This document shows positions 7,988-15,909 of a stretch of 64,000 bases of DNA, one piece after another (positions within the stretch are counted from its first letter, which is position 1; every line of letters begins with the position of its first letter). A model generated the notes under the pieces. That model was not told where the DNA came from, searched no databases, and worked only from the letters and a program-made list of their open reading frames with translations. The position numbers were made by a program, and so were the translations under genes. Origin of the DNA: Hyphomicrobium sp. 99 (GTDB lineage Bacteria > Pseudomonadota > Alphaproteobacteria > Rhizobiales > Hyphomicrobiaceae); NCBI RefSeq assembly GCF_000384335.2, contig NZ_KQ031382.1, positions 2,677,545 through 2,741,544 of the forward strand, given 5' to 3'.

Positions 7988-9277
7988 TTGGCATTCCCGA
8001 GCACCCGGCCCACCGAACTCTCCGGAATATCGAGCTGGAAGACCGCGGCCTGTACCGCTCTTCTACTTGCGATGGTTTTTGCAGCACCCGCCGCCGCGGA
8101 GGACGCTAGCCCGCAGCCGGTTCCCATTCCGATCCCCTCGGCACAACCCCAGGGCGTAAACATCCAAATTCTTTACGTTAAGGAGAATAGCTCGAAGGAG
8201 CTTCCCCTATCGCTCCTCGATCAGCCGAACGCGGATGACGGCATCGCGGGCGCCAAGCTCGGCATCGCCGACAACAACACGACCGGCCGCTTCCTCAATC
8301 AGACGTTCAAAATGGACGTCCTCGAAGGCGACATCGACGAGCTGATCAAGGGCGCGACCGAGAAGGTCGCAAGCGGCGACAGCTTCATCATCGCCGACCT
8401 GACGCCGGAGTCGCTTCTGAAATTCGCCGATGCGTTCAAGGACAAACCGGCCCTCATCTTCAACGTCGGCAACCCCGACGATAGCGTGCGCGAGGAAAAC
8501 TGCCGCGCCAACGTCTTGCACACGGCACCAACCCGCACGATGCTCGCCGATGCGCTTGCCCAGTATCTCGTCTGGAAAAAATGGCCGAACTGGCTGCTCG
8601 TCGTCGGCCCGAGTCCGAAGGACCAGCTTCTCGCCGACGCCTATCGCCGGGCCGCAAAAAAATTCGGCGCCAAGATCGTAGAAGAGCGGCAGTTCAAGAT
8701 CGACACCGGCAACCGCCGCGCCGACGGCGGATTCGAGCAAATTCAGCAGCAGATCCCGCAGTTCATGCAAGGTGCCAAGGATCACGACGTTGTCCTGGTC
8801 GTCGACGAGGACAAAGTGTTCGCTGATTATTTCGCGTATCGGACGTGGGTTCCTCGCCCGATCGTAGGCTCCGCTGGCCTGGAACCATCGAGCTGGCACC
8901 CAGCGCTAGAGCTGTGGGGCGGGACCCAATTCCAGAACCGCTTCAAGAAGCTGACGGGCCGCATCATGCGCCCGGTCGATTATGATGCCTGGGTCGCCAC
9001 GCGCGCCGTCGGCGAAGCCGCTTCGCGTAAGCAGACGAGCGATTTCAAAACGCTTCGCGATTTTATGCATTCCCCGAATTTCGAGGTCGCGGCCTTCAAG
9101 GGCGTGGCAACGAGCTTCCGGTCCTGGAATGGCCAGTTCCGGGAACCGATCATCGTTTCGACGCCGAAGCAGCTCGTCAGCGTCTCGCCGCAACAGGGCT
9201 TCCTTCACCAGTTCAGCGTCCTCGATACGCTGGGCATCGATAAACCGGAGACGAAGTGCAAGGCCTACACGCAATGA
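7988..9277 (+). CDS. PQQ-dependent alcohol dehydrogenase system-associated ABC substrate-binding protein
   Basis: About 430 residues: signal peptide (TALLLAMVFAAPAAA) then a Leu/Ile/Val-binding-protein-like fold with the run GAKLGIADNNTTGRF and LTPESLLKFAD, as in the family that accompanies PQQ-dependent alcohol oxidation. It is periplasmic. No ATG precedes the signal peptide; the TTG at 7988 has GGAG 9 bases upstream, while the TTG at 7940 has none. It heads an operon with a beta-propeller protein, ATPase and permease. Its ligand is unknown; the family may be a sensor or export accessory rather than a classic importer, because the permease is of ABC-2 (export) type. Confidence 0.82.
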   Translation: MAFPSTRPTELSGISSWKTAACTALLLAMVFAAPAAAEDASPQPVPIPIPSAQPQGVNIQILYVKENSSKELPLSLLDQPNADDGIAGAKLGIADNNTTGRFLNQTFKMDVLEGDIDELIKGATEKVASGDSFIIADLTPESLLKFADAFKDKPALIFNVGNPDDSVREENCRANVLHTAPTRTMLADALAQYLVWKKWPNWLLVVGPSPKDQLLADAYRRAAKKFGAKIVEERQFKIDTGNRRADGGFEQIQQQIPQFMQGAKDHDVVLVVDEDKVFADYFAYRTWVPRPIVGSAGLEPSSWHPALELWGGTQFQNRFKKLTGRIMRPVDYDAWVATRAVGEAASRKQTSDFKTLRDFMHSPNFEVAAFKGVATSFRSWNGQFREPIIVSTPKQLVSVSPQQGFLHQFSVLDTLGIDKPETKCKAYTQ

Positions 9278-9342
9278 TCCGATCTGATCTTGCCGCGCTG
9301 GTGAGCCTTCGCAAATTGAGATCCTTCCACCTGGAGACGAGA

Positions 9343-10326
9343 ATGCCCCGAATTTCGCATGCATTGCCCGTGTTCGCCGCTGCCCTCTTGACGTCTTGCT
9401 ACGCAACATCCGCAAGCGCCTACACCGCCTACGTTACGAACGAGAAGGACAACAGCCTCTCCGTCATCGACACGGACAAGCTCGAAGTCATCAAGACGGT
9501 GAAGATCGGGCAACGGCCGCGCGGCATCGTCATGTCCAACGACGGCAAGTGGGTCATCATCTGCACGAGCGACGACAACGACGTGAAGGTGTACGACGCC
9601 AAAACTCTCGAATTCGTCAAAACGCTGCCGTCGGGTCCGGACCCCGAACTGCTGACGCTGCACCCTGACGGCAAGAGGCTTTACATCGCCAACGAGGACG
9701 ACAACCTCGTAACGGTCGTCGACATCGAATCCTCAAAGGTCCTCACCGAAATCCCCGTCGGCGTCGAACCCGAAGGAATGGGGATGAGCCCCGATGGCAA
9801 GGTTCTCGTCAACACGTCTGAGACGACGAACATGGCCCACTTCATCGACACCGAGAACCATAAGACCTTCGACAACGTCCTCGTCGATAGCCGTCCGCGT
9901 GTCGCAATGTTCAACCCGGCGCAGACGCAGCTGTGGGTGTCCTCCGAAGTCGGCGGCACCGTCGCGGTGATCAACCCGGCCGACCGCAAGATCATCACGA
10001 AAATCAATTTTGAGATTCCGGGCGTCGAAAAGGAAGCGATCCAGCCCGTCGGCATTCGCATCACTCAGGACGGAAAGACGGCCTTCGTCGCGCTCGGGCC
10101 CGCAAATCGCGTTGCCGTCATCGATACGGCGACCTTCAAGGTCCTGAAATACATTCTGGTTGGCCAGCGCGTCTGGCAGATGTACTTCACGCCGGACGGT
10201 AAACTTTTGCTCACGACCAACGGCGCATCGAACGATGTGACCGCAATCGACGTTGCCAGTCAGAAGGCGATCAAATCGATCAAGGTCGGGCGTTATCCCT
10301 GGGGCGTCGTGATTTCGCCCAAGTAA
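9343..10326 (+). CDS. PQQ-dependent catabolism-associated YVTN beta-propeller protein
   Basis: 327 residues: signal peptide (LPVFAAALLTSCYATSASA), then seven or so repeats of the YVTN type (first AYVTNEKDNSLSVIDTDKLE, later LYIANEDDNLVTVVDIES, AFVALGPANRVAVIDTAT), giving a periplasmic beta-propeller. This family is found with PQQ-linked alcohol oxidation. The start at 9343 has GGAG 8 bases upstream; the frame is open back to 9256 but that part overlaps the preceding gene. A Cys in the signal region (TSCYA) could make it a lipoprotein, though the lipobox is poor. Role: probably partner of the binding protein and quinoprotein; not catalytic. Confidence 0.87.
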   Translation: MPRISHALPVFAAALLTSCYATSASAYTAYVTNEKDNSLSVIDTDKLEVIKTVKIGQRPRGIVMSNDGKWVIICTSDDNDVKVYDAKTLEFVKTLPSGPDPELLTLHPDGKRLYIANEDDNLVTVVDIESSKVLTEIPVGVEPEGMGMSPDGKVLVNTSETTNMAHFIDTENHKTFDNVLVDSRPRVAMFNPAQTQLWVSSEVGGTVAVINPADRKIITKINFEIPGVEKEAIQPVGIRITQDGKTAFVALGPANRVAVIDTATFKVLKYILVGQRVWQMYFTPDGKLLLTTNGASNDVTAIDVASQKAIKSIKVGRYPWGVVISPK

Positions 10327-10361
10327 CGATTGCGAAGAAATAACGTGAGGCACTGACGACA

Positions 10362-11141
10362 ATGGCACCGAAAGCCCCGACGGACGCCGAACGCACGCCG
10401 GCCCTCGTCGTCAGCGGCGTGAGCCACAGCTTCGGCGACAGGAAAGTTCTCGACCGCGTTTCGTTGACGGTGGAACAGGGCGCGTTCGTCGTTCTGCTCG
10501 GCCTCAACGGAGCGGGCAAGTCCACCCTGTTTTCGCTCATCACGCGCCTCTACGACAACGTCTCAGGCGAGATCGTCATTCGCGGTTTCGATGTGCGCCG
10601 CAGGCCCTCCCAGGCGCTACAGCGTCTCGGCGTCGTCTTTCAAAGTCGCACGCTCGATGTCGATTTGACCTTGATGCAGAACCTCAAATATCACGCAGCC
10701 CTGCATGGCTTCGCGGGCCGCGCGGCGGAGAATGGCGCCCGCCAGGCGCTCGAACTCGTCGGCCTCGCAGATCGCGCCAACGAGAAAGTTCGCGCACTTT
10801 CGGGTGGGCAGCTTCGCCGCGTCGAGATCGCTCGCTCGATGATGCATCGTCCCGACCTGCTGCTGCTCGACGAGGCAACCGTTGGCCTCGATCTCGGCTC
10901 TCGCGAAAGCGTCATCAAAATTGTCCGCGATCTCGTCGCGAGGGAACACCTCGGCGTCCTCTGGGCAACTCATCTCATGGATGAGGTTTTGCCAACCGAC
11001 CAGGTCGTCATTCTTCACAAGGGCGTCGTTCTCTACAATGGCCCTGTTCCGCAACTTCTGACACTTACGGGCACGACGAGCGTGCGCGAAGCATTTCGCA
11101 GCGTCACCGGCACGAAAAGCACGATCGAGGAGGCCGCCTGA
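10362..11141 (+). CDS. ABC transporter ATP-binding protein, PQQ-dependent alcohol dehydrogenase system
   Basis: 259 residues: Walker A GLNGAGKST (about residues 47-55), Q-loop FQSRTLDVDLT, signature LSGGQLRR, Walker B LLLLDEATVGLD and a His switch in ATHLMDEV. The N-terminal segment VSGVSHSFGDRKVLDRVSL fits exporter-type ATPases (DrrA/NodI-like). It is a cytoplasmic partner of the ABC-2 permease whose ATG overlaps its stop by one base (TGATG). Family knowledge places it in the PQQ-linked alcohol oxidation operon (Ped-type); the cargo is not established. Confidence 0.88.
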   Translation: MAPKAPTDAERTPALVVSGVSHSFGDRKVLDRVSLTVEQGAFVVLLGLNGAGKSTLFSLITRLYDNVSGEIVIRGFDVRRRPSQALQRLGVVFQSRTLDVDLTLMQNLKYHAALHGFAGRAAENGARQALELVGLADRANEKVRALSGGQLRRVEIARSMMHRPDLLLLDEATVGLDLGSRESVIKIVRDLVAREHLGVLWATHLMDEVLPTDQVVILHKGVVLYNGPVPQLLTLTGTTSVREAFRSVTGTKSTIEEAA

Positions 11142-12160
11142 TGGCGACGCAAGCGGTCACGACAGGCTCTGAACCCCTCGGCCGAGGCTATCACGAAAGC
11201 GATGATGCGGCCCGCCGGCGCCTCGGCGTGTCCGGTTATTGGGCCTGCTTCAAGGGCATCGTTTGGCGCGAAATCCTTCGCTACCTCCATCAGCGCGAGC
11301 GGTTTTTGTCGGCGCTTGTGCGCCCGCTCATCTGGCTTTTCATTTTCGCAGCGGGCTTCCGGCAAACGCTCGGCGTGTCGATCATCCCGCCGTATGAAAC
11401 CTACGTTCTCTATGAGGAATATATCGCCCCCGGCCTTATCGCGATGATCCTGCTCTTCAACGCGATGCAGTCATCGCTGTCGATGGTTTACGATCGCGAG
11501 ACGGGAACGATGCGAACGCTTCTCGTCAGCCCCTTCCCGCGTTCGTTCCTATTGCTGTCGAAGCTTCTGGGCGGCGTCTCGGTTGCGTTGCTGCAGGCCT
11601 ACGCCTTCATGCTCGTCGCATGGTTCTGGGGAATTCAGCCGCCGCCAATTACCGAGGTGAAGCTTTTCACGTTCTACGATCCGCCGACGTGGGCAGGAGA
11701 CGCTATCACCAAGATGTCGGACCCGATCGTGAACTCGCTCTTCTCCGTCCCCGAGTTCATTCAGCCGTTTGCTGGCTACATCACCGTCATACCCGCGATC
11801 ATCCTGGCCGGATTGATGCTGGGCTCCCTCGCGCTCTTCATGTCGTCCGTCATCAAACAGCTCGAGAACTTCGCAGGCGTCATGAACTTCGTCATCTTCC
11901 CGATGTTCTTCGCCTCGTCTGCGTTGTATCCGCTGTGGCGCATCCGTGAGGCGAGCCCTCCGCTTTACGAAATCTGCCGGCTCAATCCGTTCACATATGC
12001 GGTGGAATTGATACGCTTCGGGCTTTATGGACAGGTCGATACGGTTTCGCTCGCCATCGTCGTCGGCTGCACGGCCGTCTTCCTTGCCGCAGCGGTTTTT
12101 GCCTACAATCCGTCGAAAGGGTTGATCGCTCGGCGCGGCGGCCCCGGCGGCTCAGCTTGA
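11141..12160 (+). CDS. ABC-2 type permease, alcohol/PQQ-associated (PedC-like)
   Basis: 339 residues with six or more hydrophobic segments and the ABC-2 family pattern (SSLSMVYDRETGTMRTLLVS; NFVIFPMFFASSALYPLWR; LNPFTYAVELIRFGLYG). The first 60 residues are cytoplasmic. It has an insertion of about 45 residues between hydrophobic segments (roughly 165-205) rich in Pro and Asp, probably periplasmic. One-base overlap with the ATPase gene. The family is known as the permease of the PQQ-dependent alcohol system; ABC-2 architecture argues for export or extraction from the membrane rather than uptake. Confidence 0.86.
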   Translation: MATQAVTTGSEPLGRGYHESDDAARRRLGVSGYWACFKGIVWREILRYLHQRERFLSALVRPLIWLFIFAAGFRQTLGVSIIPPYETYVLYEEYIAPGLIAMILLFNAMQSSLSMVYDRETGTMRTLLVSPFPRSFLLLSKLLGGVSVALLQAYAFMLVAWFWGIQPPPITEVKLFTFYDPPTWAGDAITKMSDPIVNSLFSVPEFIQPFAGYITVIPAIILAGLMLGSLALFMSSVIKQLENFAGVMNFVIFPMFFASSALYPLWRIREASPPLYEICRLNPFTYAVELIRFGLYGQVDTVSLAIVVGCTAVFLAAAVFAYNPSKGLIARRGGPGGSA

Positions 12161-12168
12161 GGTTGGAA

Positions 12169-12837
12169 ATGGACATGATCGGACATTCTCTTCGCCGCGC
12201 CGGACTGCAAATCGTGACGGCTATCGCCCCCTTCGCATTGATGGCTTTGCCCGCCGTCGCGGACGAGCCGGCGAAGGCCGAATGGCCCTGCGTCTATCGC
12301 AAGGTTCCAGTATTGACCGCCGCAACGATTTGGGACGGCCCGGCAATCACAGACACTTCGAGCTGGCGTAAGGACGAGACGATCAGAAAGCTCTCGCAGT
12401 ACCTCATCTCTCGCCGGGTCAAGGAAGACGAAGCGGAAGCCGCGATCAAAAAGTTCGCTGCCAGTGTTCCCGCCGATAGCCGTGACGCCAAGTTGACCGA
12501 GCTGTTCGCTGCCGTCCTCACCCGCACCAATGAGGATCGCAAGGTTGTCATGTCGGGCATCGAGCGCTTCCACAAACGCCAGCTCGAGCGTGCGAAGGAA
12601 ATCGAGAAGGAAGGCATAACCCTCCCCCCGGAATCCGAAACCGGTACGACCGACGACTCTCAGGGTCCAGTGGGCGAAATCTCGAAGCTTTCGAGCGAGG
12701 AAGAAAAGTACAAATGGGAGGTCCGCACCTTCCAGGAAAAGCAGGCCAATATCCCGATCGCCTGCGAAATTCCCCAGCTCATCGATGAGCGCGCCGGTGC
12801 GATCGCCCGCGCCATTCGCGCCGAGATGAAGAGCTGA
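12169..12837 (+). CDS. Secreted helical protein of the PQQ-associated operon, unknown function
   Basis: About 222 residues: signal peptide (hydrophobic ..FALMALPAVADE) and a mature part that begins WPCVYRKVPVLTAATIWDGP and is otherwise charged and helical (KEDEAEAAIKKFAA; RFHKRQLERAKEIEKE). Two Cys residues (WPC near the N-terminus; ACEIPQ near the C-terminus) could pair in the periplasm. It starts 8 bases after the permease stop; TTG codons at 12157 and 12163 and an ATG at 12175 are alternatives. I know of similar secreted proteins next to PQQ/ABC genes but no function. Last gene of the operon. Confidence 0.65.
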   Translation: MDMIGHSLRRAGLQIVTAIAPFALMALPAVADEPAKAEWPCVYRKVPVLTAATIWDGPAITDTSSWRKDETIRKLSQYLISRRVKEDEAEAAIKKFAASVPADSRDAKLTELFAAVLTRTNEDRKVVMSGIERFHKRQLERAKEIEKEGITLPPESETGTTDDSQGPVGEISKLSSEEEKYKWEVRTFQEKQANIPIACEIPQLIDERAGAIARAIRAEMKS

Positions 12838-13064
12838 CCGAGGCTAATATTTTCGACCGGCTACGCGCGCCCCTTTCCGGGGGCCGGCGGCATTATGCGC
12901 GAAGTGCGCAAAAATAATCTTCACGACTCGTTAGCCTTAACGGCTCCTTAACCAAGGTTGACATACTCTCAACGTATCGGCTTCGGCACGAGTTCTCTTA
13001 CGGCCCGAAGCCAAGCTGCAAGCGAAAGTGTTGTCATCCCTGTTCTCGCGTTGTGAGGTTGACC

Positions 13065-13301
13065 ATGCACTACGAACTTGTCTCGCGTGCCCTTGCCTAC
13101 GCCTCCTGCATCTCGACCATGAGCCTGCTTATGACGTCGATGGCGATCGCCGCCATCAACGTTGGAAGAACGCACCCTGCCTTCTGCCAACCCAATGCCT
13201 GCGTCGCCGGCATCCGCGTTGGTACGGAAGCGCAATTCGGTGCTCTGACAAGCAAGGCCCACGTCGCCTCGCTGGCGGCCAAGTTCTGGCGCGTTACCTA
13301 A
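13065..13301 (+). CDS. Small Cys-containing membrane or secreted protein, unknown
   Basis: 78 residues: hydrophobic N-terminus (YASCISTMSLLMTSMAIAAINVG) that could be a signal peptide or single membrane segment, then AFCQPNACVAGIRVG with a close Cys pair. Codons end mostly in G or C as in neighbouring genes, and GAGGT lies 6 bases before the ATG, which argues that it is translated. No family recognised. It stands alone between the PQQ-associated operon and kdsA. Confidence 0.45.
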   Translation: MHYELVSRALAYASCISTMSLLMTSMAIAAINVGRTHPAFCQPNACVAGIRVGTEAQFGALTSKAHVASLAAKFWRVT

Positions 13302-13421
13302 AAGTACGAAGTCGAAATCTCAAAAAATACGCTCGCCGAAGCGATCACCCGTCTATGCGGGTAGCGGAACTGCGTCTTGGCGAGTGCGAAGTAAAGTCGA
13401 AGCCACCACGCTAAATAGAAA

Positions 13422-13444
13422 GCCATCCGCTGCGCACGGATGGC
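13422..13444 (-). terminator. Possible terminator after kdsA
   Basis: Perfect 8-bp stem GCCATCCG/CGGATGGC with a 7-base loop. Read leftwards it runs into TTTCTATTT, a U-rich tail suited to leftward transcription from kdsA, whose stop is 111 bases away. Confidence 0.5.
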
Positions 13445-13554
13445 CCGAACCACGAAACGTCAACTGCCGATTACACTGCTCGTCGGAAACGTCCAAAGCC
13501 GGGCCCGGCATTTCCTCGAACGAATTCTAGAAACGACCCTCGAATGAGCGTGAG

Positions 13555-14421
13555 TCAGGCCTGGCTCGTGCTCATCCGCTGTTTGACGACCTTGTCGATC
13601 GCCTGCAGCTCCAAGATGAGCCCGCCGAAATCCTTGAGCGCGACCATGTTTGGCCCGTCTGACGGAGCCTTGTCGGGGTCCTGATGCGTCTCGATGAAGA
13701 GGCCGGCAACGCCGACGGCCACCGCCGCCCGCGCGAGTACCGGTACGAACCGGCGATCGCCACCCGAGGATGTTCCCTGCCCGCCCGGCTGCTGGACCGC
13801 GTGAGTGGCGTCGAAAATGACGGGAACGCCCGTTTCGGCCATCTGCGGCAGAGCCCGCATATCGACGACCAACGTGTTGTATCCGAAGCTCGAACCCCGC
13901 TCGGTCACGAGCACATTCGGGTTGCCCGACCCGGTCACCTTGGCGACGACGTTCTTCATGTCCCAAGGGGCGAGGAACTGCCCCTTCTTGATCTTCACCA
14001 CCCGCCCCGTCTTCGCGGCGGCAATCAGGAGATCGGTCTGGCGGCAGAGAAAAGCCGGGATCTGCAGCACATCGACGACCTCGGCGACGGCGGCACACTG
14101 GTCAGCCTCGTGAACGTCGGTGACGACAGGAAGCCCGTATGTCTCGCGGATTTCAGCAAACACCGGCAGAGCCGCGTCCAGCCCAATCCCGCGACGGCCG
14201 GAAAGCGACGTGCGATTCGCCTTGTCGAATGACGACTTGTAGACGAGCCCGAAACCCAGCTTTTTGCTGATTTCGCTTAAAGCCGCCGCCATCTCAAGGG
14301 CATGAGCGCGGCTCTCCATCTGGCAGGGCCCCGCCAACACGGCGATCGGCTGGTCGTTGCCGAACACCACGTCGCGGACGCGCACGTGGGCGGCAGGCTT
14401 CAGAATTTCATGTTGAGTCAT
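13555..14421 (-). CDS. kdsA: 3-deoxy-8-phosphooctulonate synthase (KDO8P synthase)
   Basis: 288 residues, usual length. It condenses phosphoenolpyruvate with arabinose 5-phosphate to make KDO 8-phosphate for lipopolysaccharide, in the cytoplasm. Visible motifs: VLAGPCQMES, VYKSSFDKANRTS, GLPVVTDVHE, IPAFLCRQTDLL, KKGQFLAPWDM and the C-terminal LFIETHQDPDKAPSDGPN. The Cys in AGPCQMES is the metal-ligand position of the metal-dependent class; E. coli-type metal-free enzymes have Asn there. The start at 14421 begins MTQHEILK; an in-frame ATG at 14478 would read through the pqqA terminator side. GGAGGC lies 12 bases upstream. Confidence 0.95.
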   Translation of the reverse strand: MTQHEILKPAAHVRVRDVVFGNDQPIAVLAGPCQMESRAHALEMAAALSEISKKLGFGLVYKSSFDKANRTSLSGRRGIGLDAALPVFAEIRETYGLPVVTDVHEADQCAAVAEVVDVLQIPAFLCRQTDLLIAAAKTGRVVKIKKGQFLAPWDMKNVVAKVTGSGNPNVLVTERGSSFGYNTLVVDMRALPQMAETGVPVIFDATHAVQQPGGQGTSSGGDRRFVPVLARAAVAVGVAGLFIETHQDPDKAPSDGPNMVALKDFGGLILELQAIDKVVKQRMSTSQA

Positions 14422-14484
14422 GATGGGTTTATAGCCTCCAAGGCTCAGCCTCGCGACCCCTTCCGGCGCATACCCCAAACAAAA

Positions 14485-14505
14485 ACGGCGGCCTAAGGCC
14501 GCCGT
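14485..14505 (-). terminator. Rho-independent terminator of pqqA
   Basis: Perfect inverted repeat ACGGCGGCC/GGCCGCCGT with a 3-base TAA loop. Leftwards it is followed by TTTTTG, a classical terminator for the leftward pqqA transcript, located 27 bases after its stop and before kdsA. Confidence 0.75.
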
Positions 14506-14531
14506 TCAGAAACCCGAAGGTTCGAATTCTT

Positions 14532-14621
14532 TTAGATGAGGTCGATTTCAGCCGGCAGATAGCTGGTGACTTCGAGGCCAACTTCCTGCTCGCGAACTGC
14601 AGGCTTCATCCAGACTTTCAT
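14532..14621 (-). CDS. pqqA: PQQ precursor peptide PqqA
   Basis: A 29-codon gene below usual ORF length limits. It encodes MKVWMKPAVREQEVGLEV followed by TSYLPAEIDLI. The Glu17-x3-Tyr21 pair (EVTSY) is the Glu/Tyr crosslink site used by PqqE to build pyrroloquinoline quinone, and WMKPAVREQEVGLEVTSYLPAE is the typical PqqA pattern. AGGAGG sits 6 bases before the ATG. It has its own terminator 27 bases downstream and no pqqBCDE genes follow; kdsA comes next. It is therefore an independently expressed precursor gene whose maturation enzymes must be encoded elsewhere. Confidence 0.93.
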   Translation of the reverse strand: MKVWMKPAVREQEVGLEVTSYLPAEIDLI

Positions 14622-14973
14622 GTGCGTCCTCCTGGCATTTCTACAGGTTGTTCCTGTTGGTTACCTAGTTAGAGAAACAACCCCTCAAATTCCAATCTCT
14701 TTTCGCTAACGCGGGTCAAACTTTTCGTGATCGAAAAAACGAATTGTTATATCATTTCAAACCTGCAGACGACTGTTTCTCCAATTTGGTCCGCGCGTAT
14801 CCAAGGAAAGCTGACATTGTCCGGGCACTGACTGTGCCTTCAAAGCTTCAGTCGGAAACCCGAGCTTTCCTGCGGTGGGCCTTGTCGCTTTGCCTGGCTC
14901 TTCACGTGCTAAGCCGAACTTGCAAGCCGCGACTCGGAAGGCGGCATCACAAAAACGCGTGGAGACAATCGAA
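14622..14973. promoter_or_regulatory. Divergent intergenic region between pqqA and a small membrane protein gene
   Basis: 352 bases with no supported gene. It must hold the leftward pqqA promoter. The A/T-rich stretch at about 14700-14765 is unlike the flanking DNA. An imperfect inverted arrangement (GTTGTT at about 14647, AAACAAC at about 14676) flanks GGTTACC and could be an operator, but I cannot assign a regulator. Confidence 0.35.
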
Positions 14974-15213
14974 ATGCATATCCTTGAAACCTACCCCTGG
15001 ATTGAGCCGGTCCTGATCGGCGCAGCGATCGTGTTCGTCCTCGACCTGATCGGCAATCTCATCTCGTTTTCGAACCGCATCTTGAACGCGCTCGCAACGG
15101 CGATCATCTTCGCAATCGTGTTCGGCGGCCTGCTTTACACCGGCGTTCTCAAGCTCGACGTGAGAACTGAAACCACCACGACGACGTCGGCCCCGGCAAC
15201 GCCCGCGCCATAA
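14974..15213 (+). CDS. Small two-segment membrane protein, unknown
   Basis: 79 residues: MHILETYPWIEPVLIG, then two hydrophobic segments (AAIVFVLDLIGNLISF and ATAIIFAIVFGGLLYTGVL) and a short Thr/Ala/Pro tail. GGAGA lies 10 bases before the ATG. No family recognised with certainty. It is followed by a good terminator, so it is transcribed alone. Confidence 0.6.
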   Translation: MHILETYPWIEPVLIGAAIVFVLDLIGNLISFSNRILNALATAIIFAIVFGGLLYTGVLKLDVRTETTTTTSAPATPAP

Positions 15214-15251
15214 GGCTCCGCACAACTTCTCGGGAGATCGAAGGTTGTCAA

Positions 15252-15273
15252 ATCCCGGCGCATGACGCCGGGA
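15252..15273 (+). terminator. Rho-independent terminator
   Basis: Stem ATCCCGGCG/CGCCGGGAT with a 4-base loop followed by TTTTTAT on the plus strand, 40 bases after the stop of the small membrane protein gene. Confidence 0.75.
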
Positions 15274-15291
15274 TTTTTATTTGAGCCACCA

Positions 15292-15783
15292 CTACGATAG
15301 GTCCGGCGTCACTTCGCTGGCATCCTTCGCCTTCTTGACGCTACCTTCGAAATGCGCGCCTTCAGCGACGGTCAGCCGCTCCTGAACGATGTTGGCTTCC
15401 ACGACCGAATGCTCGTGCAGAATGACGTTCGAGCCCTTGAGCTCGCCCTTCACACCGCCCTGGATAGCGATTGTGCGTGCTGTGATGATGCCTTTGACGT
15501 GGGCGCCGTCATCGACTGTGACGGATTCTCCGTGCACATCCCCCTCGATGTGACCTTGTATCAACAGCGAACCTTTGGTTTTCAGGATAAGCTGCTGACC
15601 GAATATCGAAATGTCGGGCCCCAGGATGGATGTGGGCCTGTCGGATGTGGTGGGCTGGTAGCTTGGCGTGGAGGCATTGGCCACAACGCCGATTGGTCCT
15701 GAGAAGCGCGGTGGCGCCGCCGGCGTCGTGTTGGGTCTGGCAGTTTCCGCGCGTGTCTCTGCTCGTGAATCTCGACTGAACAT
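15292..15783 (-). CDS. Bactofilin (polymer-forming cytoskeletal protein)
   Basis: 163 residues: a Pro/Thr-rich disordered N-terminus (1-50) then a right-handed beta-helix core from about SILGPDISIFGQQLILKTKG to AHFEGSVKK with the regular spacing of bactofilins (LLIQGHIEGDV, VTVDDGAHVKGIITA, VVEANIVQERL). Bactofilins assemble without nucleotide into filaments that place cell-wall and stalk machinery; in budding or stalked alphaproteobacteria they shape appendages. It is divergent from the secreted protein gene at 15910. No peptidase gene of the M23 type sits beside it, unlike many bactofilin loci. Confidence 0.9.
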   Translation of the reverse strand: MFSRDSRAETRAETARPNTTPAAPPRFSGPIGVVANASTPSYQPTTSDRPTSILGPDISIFGQQLILKTKGSLLIQGHIEGDVHGESVTVDDGAHVKGIITARTIAIQGGVKGELKGSNVILHEHSVVEANIVQERLTVAEGAHFEGSVKKAKDASEVTPDLS

Positions 15784-15909
15784 AAGAACCCCCTAAAGAT
15801 TGATTACTTTGAACATAAGAAAGGGCCGGTCCCGCTCGAGCAAAAGGGACACGCGATTGCAGCGGCAAGAGGGCACACAGCAAGGAAAACCGAGGGGGAA
15901 ACTCTCCTG

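Noticed and set aside
14518..14531. GGTTCGAATTC resembling a tRNA T-loop
   Set aside because: No acceptor stem, D-loop or anticodon arm around it; it is the pqqA 3' flank.
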